This document shows, one piece after another, positions 25,940 to 32,792 of a stretch of 64,000 nt of DNA. The number at the start of each line of letters is the position of its first letter. Position 1 is the stretch's first letter. The translations under genes and the position numbers were made by a program. The stretch is from Nocardiopsis gilva YIM 90087 (GTDB lineage: Bacteria > Actinomycetota > Actinomycetes > Streptosporangiales > Streptosporangiaceae). The notes beneath the pieces are model-generated. The model saw nothing but the letters and a program-made list of their open reading frames with translations. It searched no databases and was not told the DNA's origin. Location of the stretch: assembly GCF_002263495.1 (NCBI RefSeq), contig NZ_CP022753.1, positions 2,046,001 to 2,110,000 on the forward strand, written 5' to 3'.

Positions 25940-25953
25940 TCCAACCGCTTGGT
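25940..25953. promoter_or_regulatory. Candidate autoregulatory KstR2-like box of the TetR gene
   Basis: Read on the minus strand, ACCAAGCGGTTGGA fits the KstR2-type pattern AnCAAGnnCTTGnT at 8 of 10 defined positions and shares ACCAAGCG with the other operators. It lies just upstream of the CATAAT box (25925-25930). An overlapping perfect 10-bp palindrome CTTGGTCAAG is at 25948-25957. Confidence 0.45.
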
Positions 25954-26022
25954 CAAGGCGGACACGGCCGGTGTCGACGAGGCGGCCCGAGGCGTGCGCG
26001 GCGCCTCCGCCGCTTGGTCGTG

Positions 26023-26391
26023 CTAGTCGAGCAGGCGGACCATATCGCGCAGGGTCGGGCAGGGCCAGCGCAGCATGCAGCAGTTGCAGCGCTGCGTGGG
26101 CGGGGCGGCCCCGCTGGACAGACCGCCGCCGTCGCGCGGGTGGTGCAGCTGGAGCAGGCTCAGGCACAGCTCGGCGAACCTGGTGACCTCCTGGCGCGCG
26201 TTGGCGTAGAAAGCGACGTCATTGATCCGCAAGAGCGCGCTTTCGCTCGCCTGGCGGGGGATGCCTACGGTGTCCGGCCCCCAGGGCACGGCTTTGATGG
26301 CCCGTTCGCGGACGCCTTCGATATAGAGGCGAAGCCGTTCGTGATCGTCCAGTTGTCCTTCCGCTGATGCTGACATGTCGGAAATCGACAT
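26023..26391 (-). CDS. Small protein with C-terminal Cys-rich WPC motif, function unknown
   Basis: This 122-aa protein was not recognised as a named family. The first 90 residues look helical and charged (DDHERLRLYIEGVRERAIK). The C-terminus has RCNCCMLRWPCPTLRDMVRLLD, with four cysteines and a WPCPTLR motif seen at the ends of many small actinobacterial proteins of unknown role. A metal- or nucleic-acid-binding tail is possible. It precedes the TetR gene on the same strand with 96 nt between. The upstream DNA (26392-26470) is AT-rich and probably holds its promoter. Confidence is moderate that it is expressed. Confidence 0.6.
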   Translation of the reverse strand: MSISDMSASAEGQLDDHERLRLYIEGVRERAIKAVPWGPDTVGIPRQASESALLRINDVAFYANARQEVTRFAELCLSLLQLHHPRDGGGLSSGAAPPTQRCNCCMLRWPCPTLRDMVRLLD

Positions 26392-26544
26392 CGTGCCATT
26401 CCCTCCGGCTCACGGTGCTCCGCCTCAACCCGTCTAAGTAACTAAGCGTACAAACATCATTACTTATTGTCGCAACAAAGGCGGGGGAAGGAAATGGGGG
26501 CGCGCCGAAGTAAATGGCCGAACGTGCGGGGTGCACACAGGAAT

Positions 26545-26580
26545 GCACGGGTCGTCCCGGGGGCCTGGGACGACCCGTGC
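26545..26580. terminator. Strong hairpin downstream of the metallothionein-like gene
   Basis: GCACGGGTCGTCCC (26545-26558) pairs perfectly with GGGACGACCCGTGC (26567-26580) around an 8-nt loop. It is 76 nt beyond the minus-strand stop at 26657 and is well placed to end that short transcript. Confidence 0.7.
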
Positions 26581-26656
26581 TCTTCAGGTGGACGTCGGGG
26601 CTGGTCGAGGGATTCGTCGCTCTCCGTGACGTCCATGGGTCACTCGCCGCATGTGT

Positions 26657-26770
26657 CTAGCCGCAGCTCCCGCCGCAGTTACACGGGCCGCCGCTCTGGC
26701 ATCCACATCCGCAGCCGGGTCCGCAGCTGCAGCCGCCAGGGGTCGGCGGTGCGGGTGAGGACTGGGGCAT
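26657..26770 (-). CDS. Metallothionein-like cysteine-rich mini-protein (37 aa)
   Basis: A 37-residue frame begins with ATG preceded by AGGAGG and 4 nt, and encodes MPQSSPAPPTPGG followed by a Cys/Gly-rich tail. Eight cysteines (14, 16, 20, 22, 24, 30, 32, 36) are spaced CxCx3CxCxCx5CxCx3C. That density and the lack of hydrophobic residues resemble a metallothionein binding soft metals such as Cu(I) or Zn(II). It has a leader hairpin at 26814-26838 and a terminator at 26545-26580, so it looks like a stand-alone transcript. I know no named family with this exact spacing. Alternatives include a precursor peptide for modification, but no maturase gene is near. Confidence 0.65.
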   Translation of the reverse strand: MPQSSPAPPTPGGCSCGPGCGCGCQSGGPCNCGGSCG

Positions 26771-27080
26771 GGTCCCTCCTCAAGGACAGGTGCACACGGG
26801 TGTTCATCCGGACGTGCCGCCCGCTGGGGTGGCGGCACTCCCGTGGCACGAATTCGTCGCCATCCCGTGAGGTGCCCGATTCTCGCGATTGCCAATCGCC
26901 GTGGCCGAATATGGACACGGTGTTGACGACCGAAACACCGCTGGGCACGGTGCCGATCATGTCGCGGCGGGATGCGGGGGAACGCCATGATGGGCATATG
27001 CGTCCATATCCTCACCGCGTCCCGTGGCTGGTGATGAGGGCGCGACCCAACTGCTGTCAGCGAGGAGTACCCCAGCGACG
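26771..27080. other. Leader/promoter region of the mini-gene and of the Pro-rich gene
   Basis: This gap separates the divergent metallothionein-like gene and the proline-rich protein gene. Besides the hairpin at 26814-26838 it holds GCGATT-gcc-AATCGC (26885-26899), a short perfect inverted repeat that could be a regulator site. No further gene is supported. Confidence 0.4.
26814..26838 (-). promoter_or_regulatory. Leader hairpin of the metallothionein-like gene
   Basis: GTGCCGCC and GGCGGCAC form a perfect 8-bp stem with a 9-nt loop, 43 nt upstream of the start codon at 26770. It could be an mRNA leader structure or an operator for a metal sensor. Confidence 0.4.
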
Positions 27081-27806
27081 ATGAGCTACCCCTATTACGG
27101 TCCGCAGTACGGGCCGCCGCAACCCCCGCCTCCGCCGCCACCGGCCCCGCAGGCGCCGCCGGACATCCAAGGTCGGCTGCTGGGCGAGCCTTTCGCGGCG
27201 GTTGCACCCCACCTGCGGGTCTTTCTCACCGGCGACCCCAGCGCGCTGGGTACGGACAAGCTGGCGTACTCCATCAACTCGGTGCTGACGGCGCTGGTGG
27301 TCTTCCGGCCGAACCCGCACAGCATCGAGGCCGTGGTGCTGGAGAAGCGGCACGCCCACGCGTGGGGCATGACCAAGCAGGACCTGTGGTTCACCGCGCT
27401 GACGAACACCGCGGGCGAGCCCATCGACGTGCGCACCTACCAGACCAACGCCGACACGCCCGTGCACGCCGTGATGGGCATGGGCTGGCCCGGCTCCGCA
27501 CACGTGATGCGGCTGACGGAGATCGCCCAGGAGCCGTTGCCCTACGGGGCCGTCGTCATGCTGCCCAACGCCAACACCATGATCTACTCCGTCCTGCGGA
27601 GCAAGCGGTCGGCGCCGATCATCCCGTTCCTCTACCAGACCTTCCAGAGCCTGGTGGGCGACGACGCCCCCTTCACCGACCAGTTCCTGTGGTGGCGGGG
27701 CGGAAAGCTCACCGCCATGTCGACCCGGCCGGATCCCGGGGGCGGCGTGCAGCTGGCGCAGACCAAGGAGTTCTCCTTCCTGCTCGACCACGAGCTCCCG
27801 GACTAG
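27081..27806 (+). CDS. Proline-rich N-terminus protein of unknown function
   Basis: This 241-aa protein was not recognised. The first 28 residues are a Pro/Tyr/Gly-rich tail (MSYPYYGPQYGPP, then a run of prolines). The remaining 210 residues look like one compact soluble domain, with segments VLTALVVFRPNPHSIEAVVL, HAVMGMGWPGSAHVMRLTE and FTDQFLWWRGGKLTAMS. No signal peptide or membrane segment is evident. ATG 27081 has GAGGAG 13 nt upstream. It is convergent with the spermidine-synthase-like gene and divergent from the metallothionein-like gene. Codon use is like its neighbours. Confidence 0.7.
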   Translation: MSYPYYGPQYGPPQPPPPPPPAPQAPPDIQGRLLGEPFAAVAPHLRVFLTGDPSALGTDKLAYSINSVLTALVVFRPNPHSIEAVVLEKRHAHAWGMTKQDLWFTALTNTAGEPIDVRTYQTNADTPVHAVMGMGWPGSAHVMRLTEIAQEPLPYGAVVMLPNANTMIYSVLRSKRSAPIIPFLYQTFQSLVGDDAPFTDQFLWWRGGKLTAMSTRPDPGGGVQLAQTKEFSFLLDHELPD

Positions 27807-27853
27807 GCAGGCGGAATCCGGCCCGTGCGACGAGGGCAGGCACGTGCCGCGGC

Positions 27854-28699
27854 TCAGCGCACGAAGGTGCCCTCGGGCGGCTCGGGGGAGTCCTCAGCGG
27901 TGGCGTCGTACACCGGCTGCGCCCCGGCGGCGAAGCGCTCCAGCTCCTCCCCGCAGAGCAGACGGGCCATGTCCGGGTCGCGGTGGGCGCGCCGCGCCAG
28001 CTCGTCGACGGGGAGCGGGCGGTCCGAGGCGGCCAGCACCAGGTTGCCGAACCGTCGTCCGCGCAGTACGCCAGGTTCGGCGACCAGGGCGACCTCGGCG
28101 AAGACGCGCGCGGCCGTGGCGACCTGCGCTCGGACATGCCGCAGCCGCCGTCCGTCCCCGATGTTGGCGGCCACCACTGCGCCGGGGCGCAGCACGCGCG
28201 CGGCCTCGGCGTAGAACTCTACCGAGGTCATGGCGGCCGGGGTGCGCGCGCCCGCGAACACGTCGCAGACGATCAGGTCGGCGATGCCGTCCCGGCGCTG
28301 GCCCAGCCATGCGCGGGCGTCGCCGATCCCGACGCGGATCTCGGCCCGCCGGTCCCAGGGAAGTGAACTCCGGACGAGCTCGACCAGCCGGGCGTTGATG
28401 TCGACGGCGCGCTGGCGTGAACCGGGACGGGTGGCCGCGATGTAGCGGGCCAGGGTGAGCGCGCCGGCCCCGAGGTGCAGCACGTCGATCGGCTCACCGG
28501 TCGGTGCCGCGAGATCGGCCACGTGCCCCAGCCGCCGCACGTACTCGAAGTCCAGGTGGGTGGGGTCGGCGAGATCGACGTGCGACTGCGGGGTGCCGTC
28601 GACCACGAGCATCCACGCGTCGGGCCGATCGGCGTCGCGCATCAGCTCGACCTCCGGCGCCGTGACACCCGGCGTGTGCTGTGTGCCGTGCCTGCTCAT
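27854..28699 (-). CDS. Spermidine-synthase-like methyltransferase-fold protein
   Basis: This 281-aa protein has the spermidine synthase/SAM-methyltransferase fold: DVLHLGAGALTLARYIAATRP is the nucleotide-binding loop, RAVDINARLVELVR the acidic strand, and DLIVCDVFAGARTP the region equivalent to the aminopropyltransferase catalytic Asp. Actinobacterial members of this group are often annotated as spermidine synthase without proven activity. The start is taken as ATG 28699 (AGGGG 3 nt upstream); ATG 28717 is possible. It follows the flavin reductase gene on the same strand and may be co-transcribed under operator C. Confidence 0.8.
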   Translation of the reverse strand: MSRHGTQHTPGVTAPEVELMRDADRPDAWMLVVDGTPQSHVDLADPTHLDFEYVRRLGHVADLAAPTGEPIDVLHLGAGALTLARYIAATRPGSRQRAVDINARLVELVRSSLPWDRRAEIRVGIGDARAWLGQRRDGIADLIVCDVFAGARTPAAMTSVEFYAEAARVLRPGAVVAANIGDGRRLRHVRAQVATAARVFAEVALVAEPGVLRGRRFGNLVLAASDRPLPVDELARRAHRDPDMARLLCGEELERFAAGAQPVYDATAEDSPEPPEGTFVR

Positions 28700-28750
28700 C
28701 CGCCCCTGCCCACCCATCCTCGTTGTGCGGGCCGCGCGGCCCTGTGGCCA

Positions 28751-29329
28751 TTAACGGTACGGCGGCCGTGCGGAGCGCGAGAACACCGGAGCATCCGGCG
28801 CGGAGCGGTCCGCGGGGCGGAACCCCCCGTAGGTCCCGCGGTAGAAGACGAGGGGGCCGGGGCCCGCGTCGTCGCCGAGCCGCAGCTGGTGCACGCGGGC
28901 GACCACGATGAGGTGGTCCCCGGCCACGTGCTCGGCCACGACGTCGCACTCCAGCCACGCCAGAGCGCCGGTCAGCACGGGATTGCCCCGCGGTGAGGGG
29001 ATGATGTCGAGGCCGGCGAACTTGTCCCCGCCCTTCGCCGCCATCTGTCGGCACACCCCCTCCTGGTCGGCGCCGAGGACGTTGACGACCTGCCCGCACG
29101 AGGTGCGCAGCACCGGCCAGCTGGAGCTGGTGTGGGCGACGCAGAATCCCACGAGCGGCGGTTCGAGGGACACCGAGGTGAAGGAGTTGGCGGCCAGCCC
29201 GGCCGGAGCTCCGGTGGTGGGGTCCCGCCCGGTGATCGCGACGATCCCGGTGGCGAAGCGGCCGAGCGTGTCGCGCAGTCGACGGGTGTCGAAGCCACGG
29301 TCGAAACCGTCCGCGACCTCGACGGCCAC
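28751..29329 (-). CDS. Flavin reductase (HsaB-like, two-component monooxygenase reductase)
   Basis: This 192-aa protein belongs to the flavin reductase family that supplies FMNH2/FADH2 to partner monooxygenases; HsaB of steroid degradation is a close type. Family segments are LGRFATGIVAITGRD, GLAANSFTSVSLEPPLVGFCV and DHLIVVARVHQL. GTG 29329 is chosen because GGGGAAG precedes it and the length matches HsaB (187 aa). An in-frame TTG at 29419 would overlap operator C. It is divergent from the thiolase/DUF35 operon. The LLM enzymes or the StyA-like oxygenase may be its clients; this is inference. Confidence 0.85.
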   Translation of the reverse strand: MAVEVADGFDRGFDTRRLRDTLGRFATGIVAITGRDPTTGAPAGLAANSFTSVSLEPPLVGFCVAHTSSSWPVLRTSCGQVVNVLGADQEGVCRQMAAKGGDKFAGLDIIPSPRGNPVLTGALAWLECDVVAEHVAGDHLIVVARVHQLRLGDDAGPGPLVFYRGTYGGFRPADRSAPDAPVFSRSARPPYR

Positions 29330-29414
29330 AGCTCTTCCCCGGTTTCCCCCTCCGCAGTTGTCGGTCGGCACGGGCGCCGCCTTTCCGCGCTCCTGCGCAC
29401 TCTGTCCTCTCCTA

Positions 29415-29432
29415 GCCAAGCGCTTGCTTGGT
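29415..29432. promoter_or_regulatory. TetR-type operator palindrome (site C)
   Basis: GCCAAGCG-CT-TGCTTGGT matches the local consensus at 14 of 16 defined positions. It also contains CAAGCGCTTG, so it fits the KstR2-type pattern AnCAAGnnCTTGnT at 9 of 10 positions. It lies between the divergent flavin reductase and thiolase genes. Confidence 0.75.
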
Positions 29433-29527
29433 TAGTACTCTAGCTGCCATCGGAGGCCGAGTCACCCGGTCCGCCCGGATTCCTCCCGCCATGACGGGAG
29501 CACCGAGCGGAGGGGGAGAGGAGTTCC

Positions 29528-30709
29528 ATGGCGAGGGACCGCAGGGCGCTGTCGGGGGCCGCGGCGATCGCCGGTGTCGGCTACACGCCCTTCACCCGGG
29601 ATTCCGGCGTCAGCACGACGACGCTGGCCTGTAGGGCGATTCTCACCGCGCTCGCCGATGCCGGGCTCGTCGCCGACGACGTCGACGGGATCGCGACCCA
29701 CCGCGTCGGCGACTCCAGCCCTCCGTGGGTGGTCGGCCCCGCCCTGGGGGTCGATGATCCGCGCTGGTACCTCGACCAGTTCGGCGGCGGCAGCGTGTCG
29801 CACGCGGTGGTCGGACAGGCCGCCATGGCCGTCGCGACCGGGATGGCGACGACGGTGGTCTGCTACCGGGCGATCAACGCGCGCTCGGAATTCCGGATGG
29901 GCGGCCAGGGACGTGCCCCGGCAGGCGCCTTCGACCTCCAGTACCAGGCCCCCTACGGACTCGTCGCCCCCGTCCAGCACTACGCGCTGGCGGCCCGCGC
30001 CCACATGTTCGCCTACGGCACCACACACGAGCACCTCGGGCACGTCGCGATCACTCAGCGGGCCAACGCCGCCCGCAACCCGCGGGCCGCCAAACGCGAG
30101 CCCATCACGATGGACGACTACCTCGCCTCGCGCTGGATCGCCGAGCCGTTCCGGCTGCTGGACTGCTGCCTGGAGACCGACGGCGCCTGCGCCGTTGTCG
30201 TGACCGCGGCCGAGCGCGCCCGCGACCTGCGCCGCCCTGCCGTGGACATCAGCGGCACGGCGTGGGGAGGCGGCCATTCGGCCTACTCCTCCGCGTCGCC
30301 CACGGGCACCGACCTCACCACGTCGTATGCCGCCCGGCTGGCTCCCCGGCTGTACGCGATGGCCGGGCTGGGGCCGCCGGACGTCGACGTGGCCGAGATC
30401 TACGACTGCTTCACCTGGACCGTGCTGGTCCAGCTGGAGGACTACGGCTTCTGCGGCAAGGGGGAGGGCGGCCCCTATGTCGCCTCCGGGGCGACCCGGC
30501 CGACCGGGGAGCTCCCGGTCAACACACACGGCGGATTCCTCTCGGAGGGCTACGTGCACGGCATCAACCACGTGGCCGAGGCCGTCCAGCAGCTGCGCGG
30601 GGAGGCGGGTGAGCGCCAGGTCCCCGGGGCCGAGGTCGCGCTCTCGACGGGTCAACCGGGTTATGTGCTGGCCGGGACGTCGGCGCTGCTGCTGACGGTG
30701 GGCCGATGA
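29528..30709 (+). CDS. Thiolase-like Ltp-type protein lacking the nucleophilic Cys
   Basis: This 393-aa thiolase-fold protein is of the lipid-transfer (Ltp) group. At the position of the usual nucleophilic Cys it has Ser91 (GGGSVSHAVV), while the C-terminal loop VNTHGGFLSEGYVHG is kept. Loss of Cys and a DUF35 gene overlapping its stop by 4 nt (ATGA) match the Ltp2/ChsH2-DUF35 arrangement, a retro-aldolase that cleaves beta-hydroxyacyl-CoA side chains in steroid degradation. An aldolase role is therefore more likely than thiolysis. ATG is preceded by GAGGAG with 4 nt spacing. Operator C lies about 95 bp upstream. Confidence 0.83.
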   Translation: MARDRRALSGAAAIAGVGYTPFTRDSGVSTTTLACRAILTALADAGLVADDVDGIATHRVGDSSPPWVVGPALGVDDPRWYLDQFGGGSVSHAVVGQAAMAVATGMATTVVCYRAINARSEFRMGGQGRAPAGAFDLQYQAPYGLVAPVQHYALAARAHMFAYGTTHEHLGHVAITQRANAARNPRAAKREPITMDDYLASRWIAEPFRLLDCCLETDGACAVVVTAAERARDLRRPAVDISGTAWGGGHSAYSSASPTGTDLTTSYAARLAPRLYAMAGLGPPDVDVAEIYDCFTWTVLVQLEDYGFCGKGEGGPYVASGATRPTGELPVNTHGGFLSEGYVHGINHVAEAVQQLRGEAGERQVPGAEVALSTGQPGYVLAGTSALLLTVGR

Positions 30710-31134
30710 CGGCGGCGGAGCGCCCGCGCCCCGCGGCCGACCGCGATTCCGCGGCGTGGTGGCGGGCGCTGCGACGCCACGAGTTCACCCTCCAGCGCTG
30801 CGACGGCTGCGGGACCCTCCGCTTCCCGGCGCGCGACCTGTGCGCCCGCTGCCGTTCCGAGGTGTGGTCGTGGACCGCCGGCTGCGGTACCGGCCGGGTC
30901 GTCAGCTGGGTCGTCACCCACCAGGTCGTCCACCCGGCCTTCGCCGACGAGGTCCCCTCCACCGTGCTCTACGTCGCCCTGGACGACGCGCCGGGGCTGT
31001 ACTGCTGGGGCGGCCTGACCGGCGCGGGCCCGGACGCGCTGCGTTCGGGCCTTGCGGTGCGGGCGGTGTTCACCGATGTCGATGACGAGCTGACCCTGGT
31101 GCTGTGGCGGCCGGAGGCCGCACAGGTCGCTTAG
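30706..31134 (+). CDS. DUF35 zinc-ribbon/OB-fold partner protein
   Basis: This 142-aa protein has the usual DUF35 length. A zinc ribbon with Cys32, Cys35, Cys46 and Cys49 (CDGC, CARC) is followed by an OB-fold (GRVVSWVVTHQVVHPAFADE). It overlaps the upstream thiolase-like gene by ATGA, so the two are made together and probably form a complex. In Ltp2-type aldolases the DUF35 domain binds the CoA substrate and is needed for activity. It is convergent with the MarR gene, sharing 4 nt at the stops. Confidence 0.88.
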   Translation: MTAAERPRPAADRDSAAWWRALRRHEFTLQRCDGCGTLRFPARDLCARCRSEVWSWTAGCGTGRVVSWVVTHQVVHPAFADEVPSTVLYVALDDAPGLYCWGGLTGAGPDALRSGLAVRAVFTDVDDELTLVLWRPEAAQVA

Positions 31135-31724
31135 CGCTTCTCTGGGCCCTGGGGCTCCAGCGAGGTGTCGCCGAGGGAGATGAGTAGGCGACGCAGGGCC
31201 TCCCCGAGGACGTCGCGGTCCTCGGTGGACAGGGACGACAGCAGCCGTTTCTCGTTCTCGACGTGGCTCTCCGCGACCTCGTCCACAAGGCGCAGCCCCT
31301 CGGGAGTGAGGCTGACCAGCATCGTGCGGCGGTCGTGTGGGGCCGTGTTCCGTTCGACCAGGCCCTTGCGGACGAGCCGGTCGACGCGGTTGGTGATGGC
31401 GCCGGAGGTTTTCATGGCGGCCGCGCCCAGTTCCTTGCCGGACAGGGTGTAGGGCGCGCCCGAGCGGCGCAGCGTGGCGAGCACGTCGAACTCCCACCCC
31501 TCCAGGCCGTGTTCGGCGTGCTGCTGGGCGACCGCTCGGTTGAGGAGGTTGGCCGCGCGCCAGATGCGCCCCGGGAGGGCCATGATCTCGGAGTCGAGGT
31601 CAGGGCGCTCCGCGCGCCATTGGTCGACGATCTCGTCGACGGCATCGCGCTCGGGCGTAGGTCCGGCGCCGCTCCCGTTCGCGCTCACCGCGCGCTCCGC
31701 CCCCGCTCCTGCGCCACCGGACAT
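31131..31724 (-). CDS. MarR-family transcriptional regulator
   Basis: This 197-aa winged-helix regulator has an N-terminal extension rich in Gly and Ala. The MarR core carries WEFDVLATLRRSGAPYTLSGKELG (helix-turn-helix), the wing RKGLVERNTAPHDRRTMLVSLT and dimerisation helices. ATG 31724 has AAGGGAGGG just upstream, which rules against the GTG six codons earlier. It is divergent from an EamA/DMT exporter gene, the arrangement of PecS/PecM-type pairs in which the MarR protein represses the exporter. The inverted repeat at 31782-31794 overlaps a -35-like box and is a candidate operator. Confidence 0.88.
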   Translation of the reverse strand: MSGGAGAGAERAVSANGSGAGPTPERDAVDEIVDQWRAERPDLDSEIMALPGRIWRAANLLNRAVAQQHAEHGLEGWEFDVLATLRRSGAPYTLSGKELGAAAMKTSGAITNRVDRLVRKGLVERNTAPHDRRTMLVSLTPEGLRLVDEVAESHVENEKRLLSSLSTEDRDVLGEALRRLLISLGDTSLEPQGPEKR

Positions 31725-31778
31725 CCCGCGCCCTCCCTTCACCGGGGACGTGCCCCAAACATCTCAATGTTCATTTAC

Positions 31779-31806
31779 TTGACACTAAGAGTGTACCTCA
31801 GGATGA
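31779..31806 (+). promoter_or_regulatory. Promoter and MarR operator candidate in the MarR-EamA gap
   Basis: TTGACA (31779-31784) is followed after 17 nt by GATGAT, a passable promoter for the exporter gene. ACACT-aag-AGTGT (31782-31794) overlaps the -35 box, as expected for a repressor site. The whole gap is AT-rich compared with its flanks. Confidence 0.5.
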
Positions 31807-31846
31807 TTACTTCAACATTAAGAAGATGAATGCTGAGGTGATCCCG

Positions 31847-32788
31847 ATGACCGTCACCGCCCGTCCCACGCAGGCGCCCTCCCCATCCCCGTCCCGCCCC
31901 TCCTCCGGGTCCCGATCCCGCGTCGTCGACGTGGCGCTCACCGCCATCGCCCCGGTCAGCTGGGGGACGACCTATGTCGTCACCACCGAGCTGCTGCCCC
32001 CCGACCGCCCCCTGCTCATCGCCGCCTTACGTGCCCTCCCGGCCGGGCTGATCCTGCTCGCCTTCACCCGGCGCCTGCCCACCGGGAACTGGTGGTGGAA
32101 GGTCGCCGTCCTTGGCACGTTGAACTTCGGCGCCTTCTTCCCGCTGCTGTTCTTCGCCGCCTACCGGCTCCCCGGCGGCGTGGCCGCGACCGTGGGTGCG
32201 GTCCTGCCCCTCGTGGTCCTCGCACTTTCCGCTCTGATCCTCGGAGCCCGGCCGACCCTGTGGTCGGTGGGCGCGGCCGTCACGGGGGTCGTCGGGGTGG
32301 GGCTGATGGTGCTGACCAGCGACGCGGCCATCGATCCGCTCGGAGTCTTGGCCCAGCTCACCGGCGTTCTGCTCATGGGAACGGCGGTCGTGCTCGGCAA
32401 ACGCTGGGGCCGTCCCGACGGCGTCTCCCTCGTCACGCTCACCGGATGGCAGCTGACCGTCGGCGGGCTCGTCCTCGCCCCGATCGCCTTCGCGGTGGAG
32501 GGCGCGCCGTCCGCGCTCAGCGCGACCAACGTCGTCGGCTTCGTCTACCTCGGCCTCATCGGCACCGCTCTGGCCTACTTCGTGTGGTTCCGCGGTATCG
32601 AGCGCCTGGTCCCGGCACAGGTGAGCTTCCTCGCGCTGACCAACCCCATGACCGCGCTGATCGCCGGTTTCCTGGTTCTCGGCCAGGGGCTCAGCCCCTG
32701 GCAGCTGCTCGGCTTCCTCATCGCGCTCGGCGCGATGGTGGCCGGCCAGTGGCAGCCCCGGCAGGCGGCGGATCGGCACCTGAGCTGA
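31847..32788 (+). CDS. EamA/DMT-family transporter (PecM-like)
   Basis: This 313-aa membrane protein has ten predicted hydrophobic segments arranged as two EamA repeats, typical of drug/metabolite exporters. Segments include APVSWGTTYVVTTELLPP (TM1), LGTLNFGAFFPLLFFAAYRL, GFVYLGLIGTALAYFVWFRG and the second-repeat helix FLALTNPMTALIAGFLVLG. ATG 31847 has GAGGTGA 6 nt upstream and is preferred over ATG 31826. It is divergent from the MarR gene, and the pair is self-contained, so it may be an exporter for a toxic intermediate. It is convergent with the FadD3-like gene (4 nt between stops). Confidence 0.88.
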   Translation: MTVTARPTQAPSPSPSRPSSGSRSRVVDVALTAIAPVSWGTTYVVTTELLPPDRPLLIAALRALPAGLILLAFTRRLPTGNWWWKVAVLGTLNFGAFFPLLFFAAYRLPGGVAATVGAVLPLVVLALSALILGARPTLWSVGAAVTGVVGVGLMVLTSDAAIDPLGVLAQLTGVLLMGTAVVLGKRWGRPDGVSLVTLTGWQLTVGGLVLAPIAFAVEGAPSALSATNVVGFVYLGLIGTALAYFVWFRGIERLVPAQVSFLALTNPMTALIAGFLVLGQGLSPWQLLGFLIALGAMVAGQWQPRQAADRHLS

Positions 32789-32792
32789 CGGC

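Noticed and set aside
26679-26960. Minus-strand 93-codon frame overlapping the metallothionein-like gene
   Set aside because: It is in a different frame from the cysteine-rich gene, lacks a ribosome-binding site and family features.
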